DNA of 64,000 bases from Rhizobium sp. Its GTDB lineage: Bacteria > Pseudomonadota > Alphaproteobacteria > Rhizobiales > Rhizobiaceae. Shown piece by piece: positions 28,137 through 36,512 of the stretch. Each line of letters opens with the position of its first letter. The stretch's first letter is position 1. The notes under the pieces are model-generated. The model was not told where the DNA came from. It did not search any database and saw nothing but the letters and a program-made list of their open reading frames with translations. The stretch lies in assembly GCA_003527225.1 (NCBI GenBank), contig DPXQ01000139.1, forward strand, positions 14,781-78,780, in the 5' to 3' direction. Position numbers and translations under genes: made by a program.

Positions 28137-28897
28137 TCGATAATCTCCGCATCGGGCGCGTTCCAGGCCAGATGCTGGCCGCCGTCAAGCGCAATCATTT
28201 GGCCGGTGATCGACGGCGTGTCAAAAAGAAAGCGGATTGTCCGGCCGAATTCCTCTAGTCGAGGTCCACGCAACAACGGCAGCGCATCGATCTGCGCCTT
28301 GAAATCCTTTTCCTCCTGCCGCACGCTCTTCAATGTCGGTCCCGGGCCGATGGCATTCACCCGCACGCGTGGCGCGAAAGCCTGCGCCATGGTCTGAGTC
28401 GCGGTCCAGAGTGCCGATTTGGACAGCGTGTAGGAATAGAAATGCGGCGTCAGCGCCAGCACCCGCTGGTCGATGATGTTGACTATCAGCCCTTCGGCGT
28501 CCGCAGGCAGTTGCTTGAAAAATTGAGCGCCGAGGATGGAGGGTGCGCGTACATGCAGGTCGAAATGGGCGGAAAAGCTTTCGGCGTCGAATTCGCCGGC
28601 ACTGTCCTCGATGAAGACCGAGGCATTGTTGACGAGGAGGCCGATTGGGCCGAGGGCCGCATTTGCAGCCGTCATCAGGCCGGCGGTTGCGGCAATGTCG
28701 CGCAAGTCGGCCTTCAGCACCGTTGCCTGGTGTCCGTCGCGCCTGAGCGAGGCGGCAAGGTCTTCGGCTTCCGGTGTCGAACCGTTGGCATGGATGGCGA
28801 TGGCGAAACCGTGACTGGCCAGATCCTCGGCGATCGCCCGGCCAAGTCGTTTTCCCGACGCAGTGACCAGTGCGGTCTTCGGTATGCTTTTTTCCAT
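28133..28897 (-). CDS. SDR-family oxidoreductase resembling pteridine reductase/FolM
   Basis: A 254-aa short-chain dehydrogenase/reductase. The cofactor motif reads [12 protein letters not shown], close to the TGxxxRxG pattern of pteridine reductases. NNAS is at 90-93. In the active site the usual Ser is Asp143, 13 residues before Tyr156 and with Lys160 (YTLSK), the Asp-Tyr-Lys arrangement of PTR1 and FolM. A dihydropteridine substrate is therefore likely, but this is inferred. The start at 28897 ([12 protein letters not shown]) fits the fold. It heads the uvrC-pgsA-moaD-moaE run. Confidence 0.83.
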   Translation of the reverse strand: MEKSIPKTALVTASGKRLGRAIAEDLASHGFAIAIHANGSTPEAEDLAASLRRDGHQATVLKADLRDIAATAGLMTAANAALGPIGLLVNNASVFIEDSAGEFDAESFSAHFDLHVRAPSILGAQFFKQLPADAEGLIVNIIDQRVLALTPHFYSYTLSKSALWTATQTMAQAFAPRVRVNAIGPGPTLKSVRQEEKDFKAQIDALPLLRGPRLEEFGRTIRFLFDTPSITGQMIALDGGQHLAWNAPDAEIIE

Positions 28898-29264
28898 TCC
28901 CGCTTTTACCCGATTTTCTATCCGAATGCCTCGCATATAGGCCATTTAGTTCCATCTTAAATAGGGGTGTTCAATTCATTTTGGAATGCCGATGGAATGT
29001 ATACTTGGCTAAACTAAAGATTAACTTTGAAATTAATGAGTATTAACAAATTCATGGCATGCTATGGTTAACAAAATATTTGTTGCCAATTAGCAACATC
29101 TAAATTCCGTCACTCCCATGCCACAATGAATTCACAATTCGGCTCTTCCAATTCCTCAATTGGACGCCATCTTTACTCTCGGAACGGGCAGGGATTCCCC
29201 ACCATTTGTTCATGCCGCCGTCGGTAGATTTAGCTGGCGGCAACGAACTGAAAAGGAGACTAGT
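28898..29264 (+). promoter_or_regulatory. A/T-rich, repeat-rich regulatory region upstream of the outer-membrane barrel gene
   Basis: This gap of 367 bp has no gene and is clearly richer in A/T than its surroundings. Seen in it: a direct repeat ggaatg at 28983 and 28994 (11 bp apart); a direct repeat ttaacaaa at 29043-29050 and 29068-29075; a palindrome aacaaa-ata-tttgtt at 29070-29084; and tgttgc-N6-gcaaca at 29081-29098. These clustered, overlapping elements suggest binding sites for one or more regulators of the porin-like gene. I could not fix a -35/-10 pair. Confidence 0.5.
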
Positions 29265-29912
29265 ATGCGTAAAATCGTTTTGTTCCTTATGGCATCCGCC
29301 GCCGGCCTTGCGACCTTCTCGGCAGCACAGGCAGCCGACGCGGTTGATCAGATCCCCCAGGCTCCGGCCGCAACCGAGACCTATGCCGCCCCCGTCGGTG
29401 GCTGGACCGGCGCTTACATCGGTGGCTCGGCCAACTATGATTGGGGCCGTTTTGACAACAGCACCGATGGTCGTGACGCGAATGGCTTTGGCGGCTCGCT
29501 GTATGGCGGCTACAACATGCAGAACGGCCAGATTGTTTACGGTCCTGAAGCCGATATCGGCTACAGCGATCAGGAAGGTTCGGCCGGAGTGGGCCTGACT
29601 GGCAAGCAGGGTTGGAATGGCTCTCTTCGTGGCCGCGTCGGCTACGACATGAACCCCTTCCTGATCTACGGTACGGCAGGTTTGGCAGGCGCCAATCACG
29701 AGCTGAGCGATGGCGTGAACACGGATGACAAGTTCGCACTCGGTTATACGGTCGGCGCCGGTGTCGAGGCCCTGGTCACCGACAACATCATGGCCCGTGT
29801 CGAATATCGCTACAGCGATTATCAGAGCAAGGACTTCAACCTCGGCGGCACGACCTATTCGCGCGGTTTCGACGACCACTCGGTCAAGGTCGGTATTGGC
29901 GTCAAGTTCTGA
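29265..29912 (+). CDS. outer-membrane beta-barrel protein (Omp25/RopB-like)
   Basis: A 215-aa protein with a clear signal peptide (MRKIVLFLMASAAGLATFSAAQA, cut before ADAVDQ) and a mature eight-strand barrel pattern, with alternating residues and a final strand VKVGIGVKF ending in Phe as required for BAM insertion. The WTGAYIGGSANYDWG region and the overall size match the Omp25/Omp31/RopB family of rhizobia and Brucella. AGGAG precedes the ATG at 29265. A strong terminator follows, so it is monocistronic and probably abundant. Its exact role (structural or permeability) is unknown. Confidence 0.9.
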   Translation: MRKIVLFLMASAAGLATFSAAQAADAVDQIPQAPAATETYAAPVGGWTGAYIGGSANYDWGRFDNSTDGRDANGFGGSLYGGYNMQNGQIVYGPEADIGYSDQEGSAGVGLTGKQGWNGSLRGRVGYDMNPFLIYGTAGLAGANHELSDGVNTDDKFALGYTVGAGVEALVTDNIMARVEYRYSDYQSKDFNLGGTTYSRGFDDHSVKVGIGVKF

Positions 29913-29937
29913 TCGCAGACGACATCAAGAAACAAGG

Positions 29938-29968
29938 AAAGCCGGGCTCGTCCCGGCTTTTCTCTTTT
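29938..29968. terminator. bidirectional terminator between the barrel gene and the GST gene
   Basis: A 9-bp stem aaagccggg / cccggcttt with a 5-nt loop (ctcgt) at 29938-29960 is followed by tctctttt on the plus strand. On the minus strand it is followed by ccttgtttcttg, so it can also end the RNase T2-GST transcript. Confidence 0.85.
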
Positions 29969-29990
29969 GCCGCGATCAGATTTCTCTTGG

Positions 29991-30587
29991 TTACTGCTGC
30001 GGCTTCAGGGCGGAATAGGCCTCGAACCGTTTGGCGAATTTCTGCGGCCAGGCGGCGAGCTCCGTGCGGCCATCCTCCCATTGCCCTGCAAACCGCAACA
30101 TCAAGTAGCCGAGGAGGCCGGCAAGCGCGAAGTGACCGCCATGCAGTGATTTGCCGGTCTTGGGCATGTGGGCGTTCAGATGGTCGAGCCCGCGGCTCAC
30201 CTTTTCCCAATGCCGGTCGATGAAAGGCTGATGAACACGGTCCGCCGGACGGAGGCGTTTCTCATAGACGATGGCGACAAGGCTGTCGTTGATACCGTCG
30301 CATAGCGCCTCCAGAACCTCCGCGTCGGTGCGCTTCCCATTCTTGCGCGGATAGAGTCTCTTCTCGGATGTCCGGTCGAGATAATGCATGATCGCGCGGC
30401 TATCGAAAATGGCCTTTCCTTCGTCGGTGATCAGCGTCGGGATCTTGCCAAGCGGGTTGTTTTCGATGAGTTCCGGCGGGTCTTCGGTCGTGGTGACGTT
30501 CACTTCCTCGATCTTGACGCCGAGATAGCGCGCGGCCATGCGGACTTTTGACGAATAGGGAGAAGTGGAGGAACAGAGGAGCTTCAT
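29991..30587 (-). CDS. glutathione S-transferase family protein
   Basis: A 198-aa GST. The N-terminal thioredoxin-like domain begins KLLCSSTSPYSSKVRM, a pattern with serine at the catalytic position, and contains NPLGKIPTLITDEG with the cis-Pro and FDSRAIMHYLD with the glutathione-contacting Asp-Ser. The C-terminal domain is helical. It lies 21 bp downstream of the RNase T2 gene and is probably cotranscribed with it. The substrate is unknown. It is unrelated in detail to the GST at 21341. Confidence 0.85.
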   Translation of the reverse strand: MKLLCSSTSPYSSKVRMAARYLGVKIEEVNVTTTEDPPELIENNPLGKIPTLITDEGKAIFDSRAIMHYLDRTSEKRLYPRKNGKRTDAEVLEALCDGINDSLVAIVYEKRLRPADRVHQPFIDRHWEKVSRGLDHLNAHMPKTGKSLHGGHFALAGLLGYLMLRFAGQWEDGRTELAAWPQKFAKRFEAYSALKPQQ

Positions 30588-30608
30588 GGGTTTTCCGGGT
30601 TCGAGGGA

Positions 30609-31271
30609 TCAGCGTGGAGGCGGTACGGCGACGGACTTGAGCGGACAGTTCTGATAGTAGTCGATATTGGGGCAGTCGCGGAAGTCAAGATCGCGGGTCA
30701 GGCAGATGCGGACCTCTTCCAGCTTGCCATCCTCGCAGGTGATGGCCAATCCCCTGTTGCTGAGACCGCTATTTGCTTCTGTGAATTGCGCTTCGATCGC
30801 AGCGACGCCGAGATCGATCGGTTTTTTCGCCTCGCGGAGGCTGTCTGGAACACGGATGCGCTCGAAGGCGGAGCGTGTCACGGCGAAGTAGTCTTCCTGG
30901 CTGAGGCCTGTGCAGGTGCCATGCTTGCGCCACTGGTGGCCGATCAGTCCCATGCTTGGCATGATGTCGAAATACTTGCGGCCAAGGCTCGACGGCACCC
31001 GGCCCGGCTCCTTGCTCGGACAGGATTGCGGATATCCCCGTTCGTATTGCGGCCAGAGCCCGTGGACGATCAGTCCGAATTGGCGGGACGAGCCGCATTG
31101 GTCGCGGTTCTTCGCACCATCCGAGGTGGTGCAGAAGGTCGGCGACCAGGAGAGCGAAAGGACGTAGAAATCGAAATCGCGCCCCGTTGTCTGCGCTTCG
31201 GCATCTGGGGGCGAGAACCACGCCGCCGCACTCAACAATAGTAGCAATGCTGTTCGCAGAGGTTGAAGCAT
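30609..31271 (-). CDS. secreted ribonuclease T2 family protein
   Basis: A 220-aa exported protein with a signal peptide (RTALLLLLSAAAW core). The first RNase T2 active-site motif is intact (FGLIVHGLWPQ). The second reads GHQWRKHGTC, where HEWxKHGTC is usual, so both histidines are kept but the catalytic Glu is Gln. Six or more cysteines fit the disulphide pattern of the fold. The enzyme would degrade RNA in the periplasm or outside the cell, if active. It is followed by a GST gene in the same direction. Confidence 0.87.
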   Translation of the reverse strand: MLQPLRTALLLLLSAAAWFSPPDAEAQTTGRDFDFYVLSLSWSPTFCTTSDGAKNRDQCGSSRQFGLIVHGLWPQYERGYPQSCPSKEPGRVPSSLGRKYFDIMPSMGLIGHQWRKHGTCTGLSQEDYFAVTRSAFERIRVPDSLREAKKPIDLGVAAIEAQFTEANSGLSNRGLAITCEDGKLEEVRICLTRDLDFRDCPNIDYYQNCPLKSVAVPPPR

Positions 31272-31357
31272 TAACCCTTCGTCTCCAAACTAGCGCAGTT
31301 GCCGCAAAGATGTCGGCGTCGTGTTCTGCTTCGAGGAGAGAAGATCGGCAAGACTGG

Positions 31358-32293
31358 ATGACCCTGAAAAAGTATTTCTGGCCTGTGGTCGGCGCTGTTA
31401 CGATAGCGGTATCCGCCTGGCTTCTCTACAAGGAATTGCGTGGGCTGTCACTTGATGACCTGCACGACAGCCTGGCCCAGATACCTGCGCACGGCTGGGT
31501 ATTGGCCGGCTTGTGTTCGCTGGTCGCCTATGCGGCGCTTGCCGGGTACGACCGCATTGCGCTGATGCATCTGGACCGCAAGGTGAACTGGCTGTTCATC
31601 GCGCTTGCCTCCTTCACAGCCTATGCACTCTCACACAATGTCGGTGCGTCGGTCATTTCGGGCGGCATGGTGCGTTACCGTGCCTATTCGTCAAAGGGGC
31701 TCGATGCGCGCGAGATCGGCGGACTGATTGCGCTCTGCTCCTTCACCTTCTTGCTCGGCACACTGCTTCTCACCGGTGTCATCCTTGTGTTGGAGCCTGA
31801 CATTATGGAGCGTTTCGGTGACCTCTTGCCGATGGGCGCCTCGGCCGCGACCGGCTATGTCATCCTTGTCCTCGTGGGCCTCTATGCGATCGCCAGCCTG
31901 CTCCGGCTCCGTCCGCTGCGCATTGGCTCGTTCCAGATAAGCTACCCGGCTCCGCGCGTTGTACTGTCCCAGTTGGTGATCGGGCCGATGGAACTGATCG
32001 GTGCCGCCGGTATCATCTACTTCGCCCTCCCGGAGATCGGGAATCCCGGCTTCGTCGTCGTGCTCGGCATTTTTCTGGTGTCGTTCTCGGCAGCTCTGAT
32101 TTCGCACGCACCGGGTGGGCTCGGCGTTCTCGAACTGGTCTTCGTCATGGGGCTGCCGGACGTGGCTCAGGCCGACGTGATTGCCGCGCTTCTGGTGTTC
32201 CGGCTGTTCTATCTGCTGATCCCGCTGGCGATCGCTCTTTTGGTCATTCCGATCTTTGAGCGCACGCAGTTCCGCGCTGGCGCGAAGCCGTAG
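31358..32293 (+). CDS. UPF0104/YbhN-type membrane protein (lysylphosphatidylglycerol synthase TM-like)
   Basis: A 311-aa integral membrane protein with about eight membrane segments, related to the flippase-like membrane domain of MprF and to YbhN. Visible family motifs are NVGASVISGGMVRYRAYSSKGL and HAPGGLGVLE. There is no soluble aminoacyl-transferase domain, so it is not a complete MprF. Lipid translocation is plausible but unproven. The ATG at 31358 begins MTLKKYFWPVVG; the nearest ribosome-binding site (gaggagag) lies rather far upstream. It is divergent from RNase T2. Confidence 0.83.
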   Translation: MTLKKYFWPVVGAVTIAVSAWLLYKELRGLSLDDLHDSLAQIPAHGWVLAGLCSLVAYAALAGYDRIALMHLDRKVNWLFIALASFTAYALSHNVGASVISGGMVRYRAYSSKGLDAREIGGLIALCSFTFLLGTLLLTGVILVLEPDIMERFGDLLPMGASAATGYVILVLVGLYAIASLLRLRPLRIGSFQISYPAPRVVLSQLVIGPMELIGAAGIIYFALPEIGNPGFVVVLGIFLVSFSAALISHAPGGLGVLELVFVMGLPDVAQADVIAALLVFRLFYLLIPLAIALLVIPIFERTQFRAGAKP

Positions 32294-32314
32294 GACCGAT
32301 CCGTAGGAAAGGTC

Positions 32315-32719
32315 TCAACGCAACGACTTGCAGGCTGCGCCGTAGATATGCCAAGGGTCAAGTCCGCTGGCACAGAACTCGACCGACGAGCCCACGCCCG
32401 CGAAACCCCAGTTGTTTTCGATCAGATACCAGAGATCGCGCCTCCGGCCGTCGGTCGTGGTCACCGCCGTATGGCAGTAGCGGCGTTCGACCCGGTGCAT
32501 TTCATCGGCGGGCAGGAAACGGCTCTCTCGAATCAGGCCGAAATCGGCAATTGCGAGATCGATCTGGAGGAAACGGCGGTTGTTTTCGGCGAAACGACTG
32601 GCAACCGAGCCGACCACCGACGCCTCCTCGCAGAAGGGTGTTGCCGCAAGACTATCTGTTGCCATCGTCGCGCAGCCGCCCACTGCAAGCACGGCACTGA
32701 TCAAGAATTTGGCAATCAT
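32315..32719 (-). CDS. small exported protein of unknown function
   Basis: A 134-aa protein starting MIAKFLISAVLAVGGC at 32719, with a signal peptide and possible lipobox (VGGC) followed by cleavage-type residues (SLAATPF). The mature part has four cysteines (in PFCEE, RRYCHT, VEFCAS and AACKS), suggesting two disulphides in the periplasm, and a central segment YLIENNWGFAGVGSSVEFC. I do not recognise the family. Its 3' end faces the UPF0104 gene with a gap of 21 bp. Confidence 0.6.
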   Translation of the reverse strand: MIAKFLISAVLAVGGCATMATDSLAATPFCEEASVVGSVASRFAENNRRFLQIDLAIADFGLIRESRFLPADEMHRVERRYCHTAVTTTDGRRRDLWYLIENNWGFAGVGSSVEFCASGLDPWHIYGAACKSLR

Positions 32720-32824
32720 TGCTGCTCTCCCGTTTGCAGTCACAATGTTGCCAAAACCCAGCAAGGTCAAGGGACAAGGAGGGGTTGCGGTCCATTGCCG
32801 CCGGCCTCTTATGGCGTGCTATCT

Positions 32825-33676
32825 TCAGTCTTCTCCGCGAAGCCAGAAACAGCGCTGTGAGGCGTAGCGATCCTGTGCCAGAACCCGCTTCAGTTCCGGG
32901 AGGACGGCGTGCAGATCGTTCTTGAGCGTGAAGGGCGGGTTGACAATGACAAGCCCGGAACCGGAGAGCCCGGTGGCGTCACGATCGCTGCGGACGGAAA
33001 GCTCCGCGCAGAGCATCTTGGGGATCTCAAGCGCCTTCAGCGCTTCGTGAAAGGCCGGGATCGGCGCGCCCTTCTTGATCGGGTACCATAGGCAATAGGT
33101 TCCGGTGGCAAAGCGGCGATAGGCGCGCGCGAGGCCGTCGACCAGCCGGTCATACTCGCCCTCGGCTTCGAAGGGGGGATCGACAAGAACGATACCGCGC
33201 TTTTCCTTCGGCGGAAGATGCGCGCCGAGCGCCAGCCAGCCGTCGAGTTCGGTAACGCGCACCTGGTAATCGCCCTCGAAAAGCCGTGAGAGGCTGCGGC
33301 AATCGTCGGGATGGAGTTCCATGGCCGAAAGCCGGTCCTGTGGACGAAACAGCATGCGTGCCAGTTTCGGCGAGCCGGGATAAAGCGTCAGCGCTCCGTC
33401 GGCATTCAGTTCACGGACGGCACCAAGATAGGGCTCCAACAAGAGGGAGACGTTCGCTGGAAGGTCGGCTTCCATCAGGCGGCCGATACCGTCGCGCCAT
33501 TCGCCGGTCTTCTGCGCCTCATCGGAAGACAGGTCATAGAGACCGATGCCCGCATGGGTGTCGAGCAGCCGGAAGGCCTTGTCCTTCTGCTGAAGATAGA
33601 CGATGAGCCGTGCAAGCACCGCGTGCTTCAGCACATCGGCGAAATTGCCGGCGTGATAGATGTGGCGATAATTCAT
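32825..33676 (-). CDS. rlmJ: 23S rRNA (adenine2030-N6)-methyltransferase RlmJ
   Basis: SAM-dependent methyltransferase that modifies A2030 of 23S rRNA. It is 283 aa. The N-terminus MNYRHIYHAGNFADVLKHAV is diagnostic, LLDTHAGIG is the SAM site, and the catalytic motif VDPPFE (DPPY-type) lies at about residue 165. It is divergent from the molybdopterin oxidoreductase across a 76-bp gap that must carry both promoters. Confidence 0.95.
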   Translation of the reverse strand: MNYRHIYHAGNFADVLKHAVLARLIVYLQQKDKAFRLLDTHAGIGLYDLSSDEAQKTGEWRDGIGRLMEADLPANVSLLLEPYLGAVRELNADGALTLYPGSPKLARMLFRPQDRLSAMELHPDDCRSLSRLFEGDYQVRVTELDGWLALGAHLPPKEKRGIVLVDPPFEAEGEYDRLVDGLARAYRRFATGTYCLWYPIKKGAPIPAFHEALKALEIPKMLCAELSVRSDRDATGLSGSGLVIVNPPFTLKNDLHAVLPELKRVLAQDRYASQRCFWLRGED

Positions 33677-33752
33677 CTTCGTATCCGATGGCTGTGATGA
33701 TTTGTTTGAATGGACCTTTTAGGCGCTTGTTGCTTGCCATATACAGGCAGGC

Positions 33753-35873
33753 ATGAATATCGCGAGCCCCATCCGAACCCGTTCCGTCGGTCATACGGCC
33801 TGTCCGCACGACTGTCCATCCACGTGCGCGCTCGAGGTCGATCTGACTGAGGACGGCAGGATCGGCCGGGTGCGCGGCGCCTCGGACAATTCCTATACCG
33901 CCGGCGTCATTTGCGCCAAGGTCGCGCGCTATGCCGAGCGGCTCTACCATCCGGACCGGCTGTTGACACCGAAGCGCCGCAAGGGTGCCAAGGGCGAGGG
34001 CGCGTGGCAGGAGATTTCCTGGGACGACGCGCTGGACGAGATCGCGGCGGCCTTCGTGAAGGCTGAGCAACAGCACGGCAGCGAAGCGGTCTGGCCGTAT
34101 TTCTATGCCGGAACCATGGGGCAGGTACAGCGTGACAGCGTCGAGCGCCTGCGCCATGCCAAGCGCTATTCCGGCTTTTTCGGCACGATTTGCACCAACA
34201 TGGCCTGGACCGGCTATGTGATGGGCACAGGCGCGCTTCGCGGTCCCGATCCGCGCGAGATGGCGAAATCCGATTGCGTGGTGATCTGGGGCACCAACGC
34301 CGTCGCGACCCAGGTCAATGTCATGACCCATGCGTCGAGGGCCCGCAAGGAACGTGGGGCGAAGATTGTTGTCGTGGACATCTACGACAATCCGACGATG
34401 AAGCAGGCCGATCTCGGCCTGATCGTCCGCCCCGGAACGGACGCGGCGCTGGCCTGTGCCGTCATGCACATCGCCTTTCGTGACGGCTATGCCGACCGCG
34501 CCTATATGGCGAAATTCGCCGACGATCCGGCGGGGCTCGAGGCCCATCTGCAGACCCGGACCCCGGAATGGGCCTCCGCGATCACCGGGCTTTCGGTCGC
34601 GGAGATCGAGGCCTTCGCCCGTCTCGTCGGCACGACGAACAAGACCTTCTTCCGCCTCGGCTATGGCTTCGCCAGAAGCCGCAACGGCGTCGTGTCCATG
34701 CACTCTGCCCTTTCCATCGCGACGGTTCTGGGAAGCTGGCAGCATGAAGGCGGAGGCGCGTTTCACAACAATGGCGACATCTTCCGGCTGAACAAGGCGG
34801 AACTGATGGGAACCGGCTACATGGATCCCGCAATCCGCATGCTCGACCAGTCGCAGATCGGCCGCGTGCTGACCGGCGATGCCGAGGCGCTGCGTCATCG
34901 CGGCCCGGTGACGGCGCTCTTGATCCAGAACACCAATCCGGTCAACGTCGCGCCGGAACAGCGCCTGGTAAAAAGGGGCTTCCTGCGCGACGACCTGTTC
35001 GTCGCGGTCCACGAGCATTTCATGACCGAGACCGCCGAGGTTGCCGATATCGTGCTGCCGGCCACCATGTTCGTCGAGCATGACGACATCTATCGCGGCG
35101 GCGGACACAGCCATATCCTGCTCGGACCGAAGATCGTCGAGCCGCCGGAAACGGTGCGCACCAACCTTTTCGTCATCGAGGAACTGGCCAAGCGCCTCGG
35201 CGTTGCCGATCGCCCCGGCTTCGGCCTGACGGAGCGCGAGCATATCGACCACATGCTGGAGGCGAGCGGCTGGCCGGGCTATGGCACGCTGGAGGACGAG
35301 CGCTGGTTCGACTGCCAGCCGGAGTTCCGCCAGGCACATTACCTCGACGGTTTCGGCCATGCCGACGGCAAGTTCCGCTTCCGCCCGGACTGGCAGAACG
35401 GCAAGGCGCCCAACAAGCCGCCGGCGAAGCTCGGCAATCTCGGTCCGGTCGACAGGCTGCCGGAGTTTCCGGACCAGGTGGACCTCATCGAAGTGGCGGA
35501 TGCCGAACATCCTTTCCGTCTCGCGACGTCGCCGTCCCGCAATTTCCTGAATTCCACCTTCGCCGAAACCCGCAGTTCCGTTCAGAAGGAAGGCAGGCCC
35601 GAGGTGATGGTCAACCCGACGGACGCGGCACGTCTCGGGATTGTCGCGGGCGATCTTGTCCGCATGGGCAATAGGCGCGGCGATCTGCGCATCCACGCCC
35701 GGGTGACCGACGCCGTGAAACCCGGTGTCCTCGTCGCCGAAGGTATCTGGCCGAACAAGGCCCATGTCGACGGGGAGGGGATCAACGTGCTGACGGGGGC
35801 CGATGCCGTGGCTCCGCACGGAGGCGCCGCATTCCACGACAACAAGGTCTGGCTGGTAAAAGACGGGATATGA
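33753..35873 (+). CDS. molybdopterin-dependent oxidoreductase (DMSO reductase family)
   Basis: A 706-aa cytoplasmic enzyme with no Tat signal. The N-terminal CPHDCPSTC and a later cysteine in GVICAKV form a [4Fe-4S] site; the molybdopterin-binding domains follow (NMAWTGYVMG, VVIWGTNAVATQVN, LIQNTNPVNVAP, DIVLPATMFVEHDD), and the C-terminal dinucleotide-binding domain carries SRNFLNSTF and GAAFHDNKVW. It resembles biotin-sulfoxide reductase and formate dehydrogenase-like proteins, but the substrate cannot be assigned. It overlaps the Nudix gene by 4 bp. Cofactor synthesis genes moaDE lie about 8 kb away. Confidence 0.92.
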   Translation: MNIASPIRTRSVGHTACPHDCPSTCALEVDLTEDGRIGRVRGASDNSYTAGVICAKVARYAERLYHPDRLLTPKRRKGAKGEGAWQEISWDDALDEIAAAFVKAEQQHGSEAVWPYFYAGTMGQVQRDSVERLRHAKRYSGFFGTICTNMAWTGYVMGTGALRGPDPREMAKSDCVVIWGTNAVATQVNVMTHASRARKERGAKIVVVDIYDNPTMKQADLGLIVRPGTDAALACAVMHIAFRDGYADRAYMAKFADDPAGLEAHLQTRTPEWASAITGLSVAEIEAFARLVGTTNKTFFRLGYGFARSRNGVVSMHSALSIATVLGSWQHEGGGAFHNNGDIFRLNKAELMGTGYMDPAIRMLDQSQIGRVLTGDAEALRHRGPVTALLIQNTNPVNVAPEQRLVKRGFLRDDLFVAVHEHFMTETAEVADIVLPATMFVEHDDIYRGGGHSHILLGPKIVEPPETVRTNLFVIEELAKRLGVADRPGFGLTEREHIDHMLEASGWPGYGTLEDERWFDCQPEFRQAHYLDGFGHADGKFRFRPDWQNGKAPNKPPAKLGNLGPVDRLPEFPDQVDLIEVADAEHPFRLATSPSRNFLNSTFAETRSSVQKEGRPEVMVNPTDAARLGIVAGDLVRMGNRRGDLRIHARVTDAVKPGVLVAEGIWPNKAHVDGEGINVLTGADAVAPHGGAAFHDNKVWLVKDGI

Positions 35874-36475
35874 GCAAATTCGACCGCACGGGGATCAAGA
35901 TCCTCAAGGATGTGACGCTGTGGAAGGGATGGAGCCATCTGCGCCGCATCACCTTCGACTACACCCATGCTGATGGCAAAACCACAGAACTTGATTGGGA
36001 GGTCTTCGATCGCGGCGGCGGCGTAGCCATCCTTCTCTTCGATCCCTCCCGCGGTACCGCGGTCTTCGTTCGCCAGTTCCGTGTACCAGTCCATCTCATG
36101 GGTGAGCCGGCTTTCCTGCTGGAGGTGCCGGCGGGAGCGACCGATGGAGAAGATCCCGAAGTGGCGGTCTGTCGCGAGGTTCTCGAGGAGACCGGTTACC
36201 GGATCGAGAAGCCCCGTTTTCTCTTCAGTGCCTATATGTCGCCGGGATCGTTGACGGAAAAGATGTACTTCTATCTCGCGCTCGTCGGCGCAGGCGACAA
36301 GGTTGCGGCCGGAGGTGGCACCGTTCACGAGCACGAGGATCTCGAATTGCTGGAGATCCCGTTTGACGATGCCATGGCGATGATCGGCACGGGTGAAATC
36401 TGCGACGCCAAGACGATCATGCTGCTGCAATGGGCAGCCTTGAACCGCTCCGCGCTTGTACCTGCTGGAGGTTAG
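35870..36475 (+). CDS. Nudix hydrolase, NudK-like
   Basis: A 201-aa Nudix-fold pyrophosphatase. The Nudix box runs from GATDGED to REVLEETGY, with the spacing seen in NudK (GDP-mannose pyrophosphatase) rather than the strict consensus. The N-terminal half (VFVRQFRVPVHL) and the central SPGSLTEKMYFYLA are typical of the NDP-sugar/ADP-ribose class. The ATG overlaps the oxidoreductase stop by 4 bp (ATGA), implying coupled translation. The substrate is inferred from the family only. Confidence 0.88.
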   Translation: MSKFDRTGIKILKDVTLWKGWSHLRRITFDYTHADGKTTELDWEVFDRGGGVAILLFDPSRGTAVFVRQFRVPVHLMGEPAFLLEVPAGATDGEDPEVAVCREVLEETGYRIEKPRFLFSAYMSPGSLTEKMYFYLALVGAGDKVAAGGGTVHEHEDLELLEIPFDDAMAMIGTGEICDAKTIMLLQWAALNRSALVPAGG

Positions 36476-36476
36476 A

Positions 36477-36504
36477 GGCGGGCAACACTCGAATGCTGCC
36501 CGCC
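36477..36504. other. hairpin between the convergent Nudix and omptin genes
   Basis: An 8-bp stem ggcgggca / tgcccgcc (36477-36484 and 36497-36504) with a 12-nt loop lies directly after the Nudix stop and 9 bp from the omptin stop. There is no clear T-run on either side, so it is a weak candidate for a bidirectional terminator or an mRNA-end stabiliser. Confidence 0.45.
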
Positions 36505-36512
36505 GGAATTCG

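Noticed and set aside
33534..35837. Very long (767-codon) minus-strand frame opposite the molybdopterin oxidoreductase
   Set aside because: The plus-strand enzyme has complete cofactor motifs; the minus-strand product is composed of low-information Arg/His/Gly-rich sequence typical of antisense shadows.
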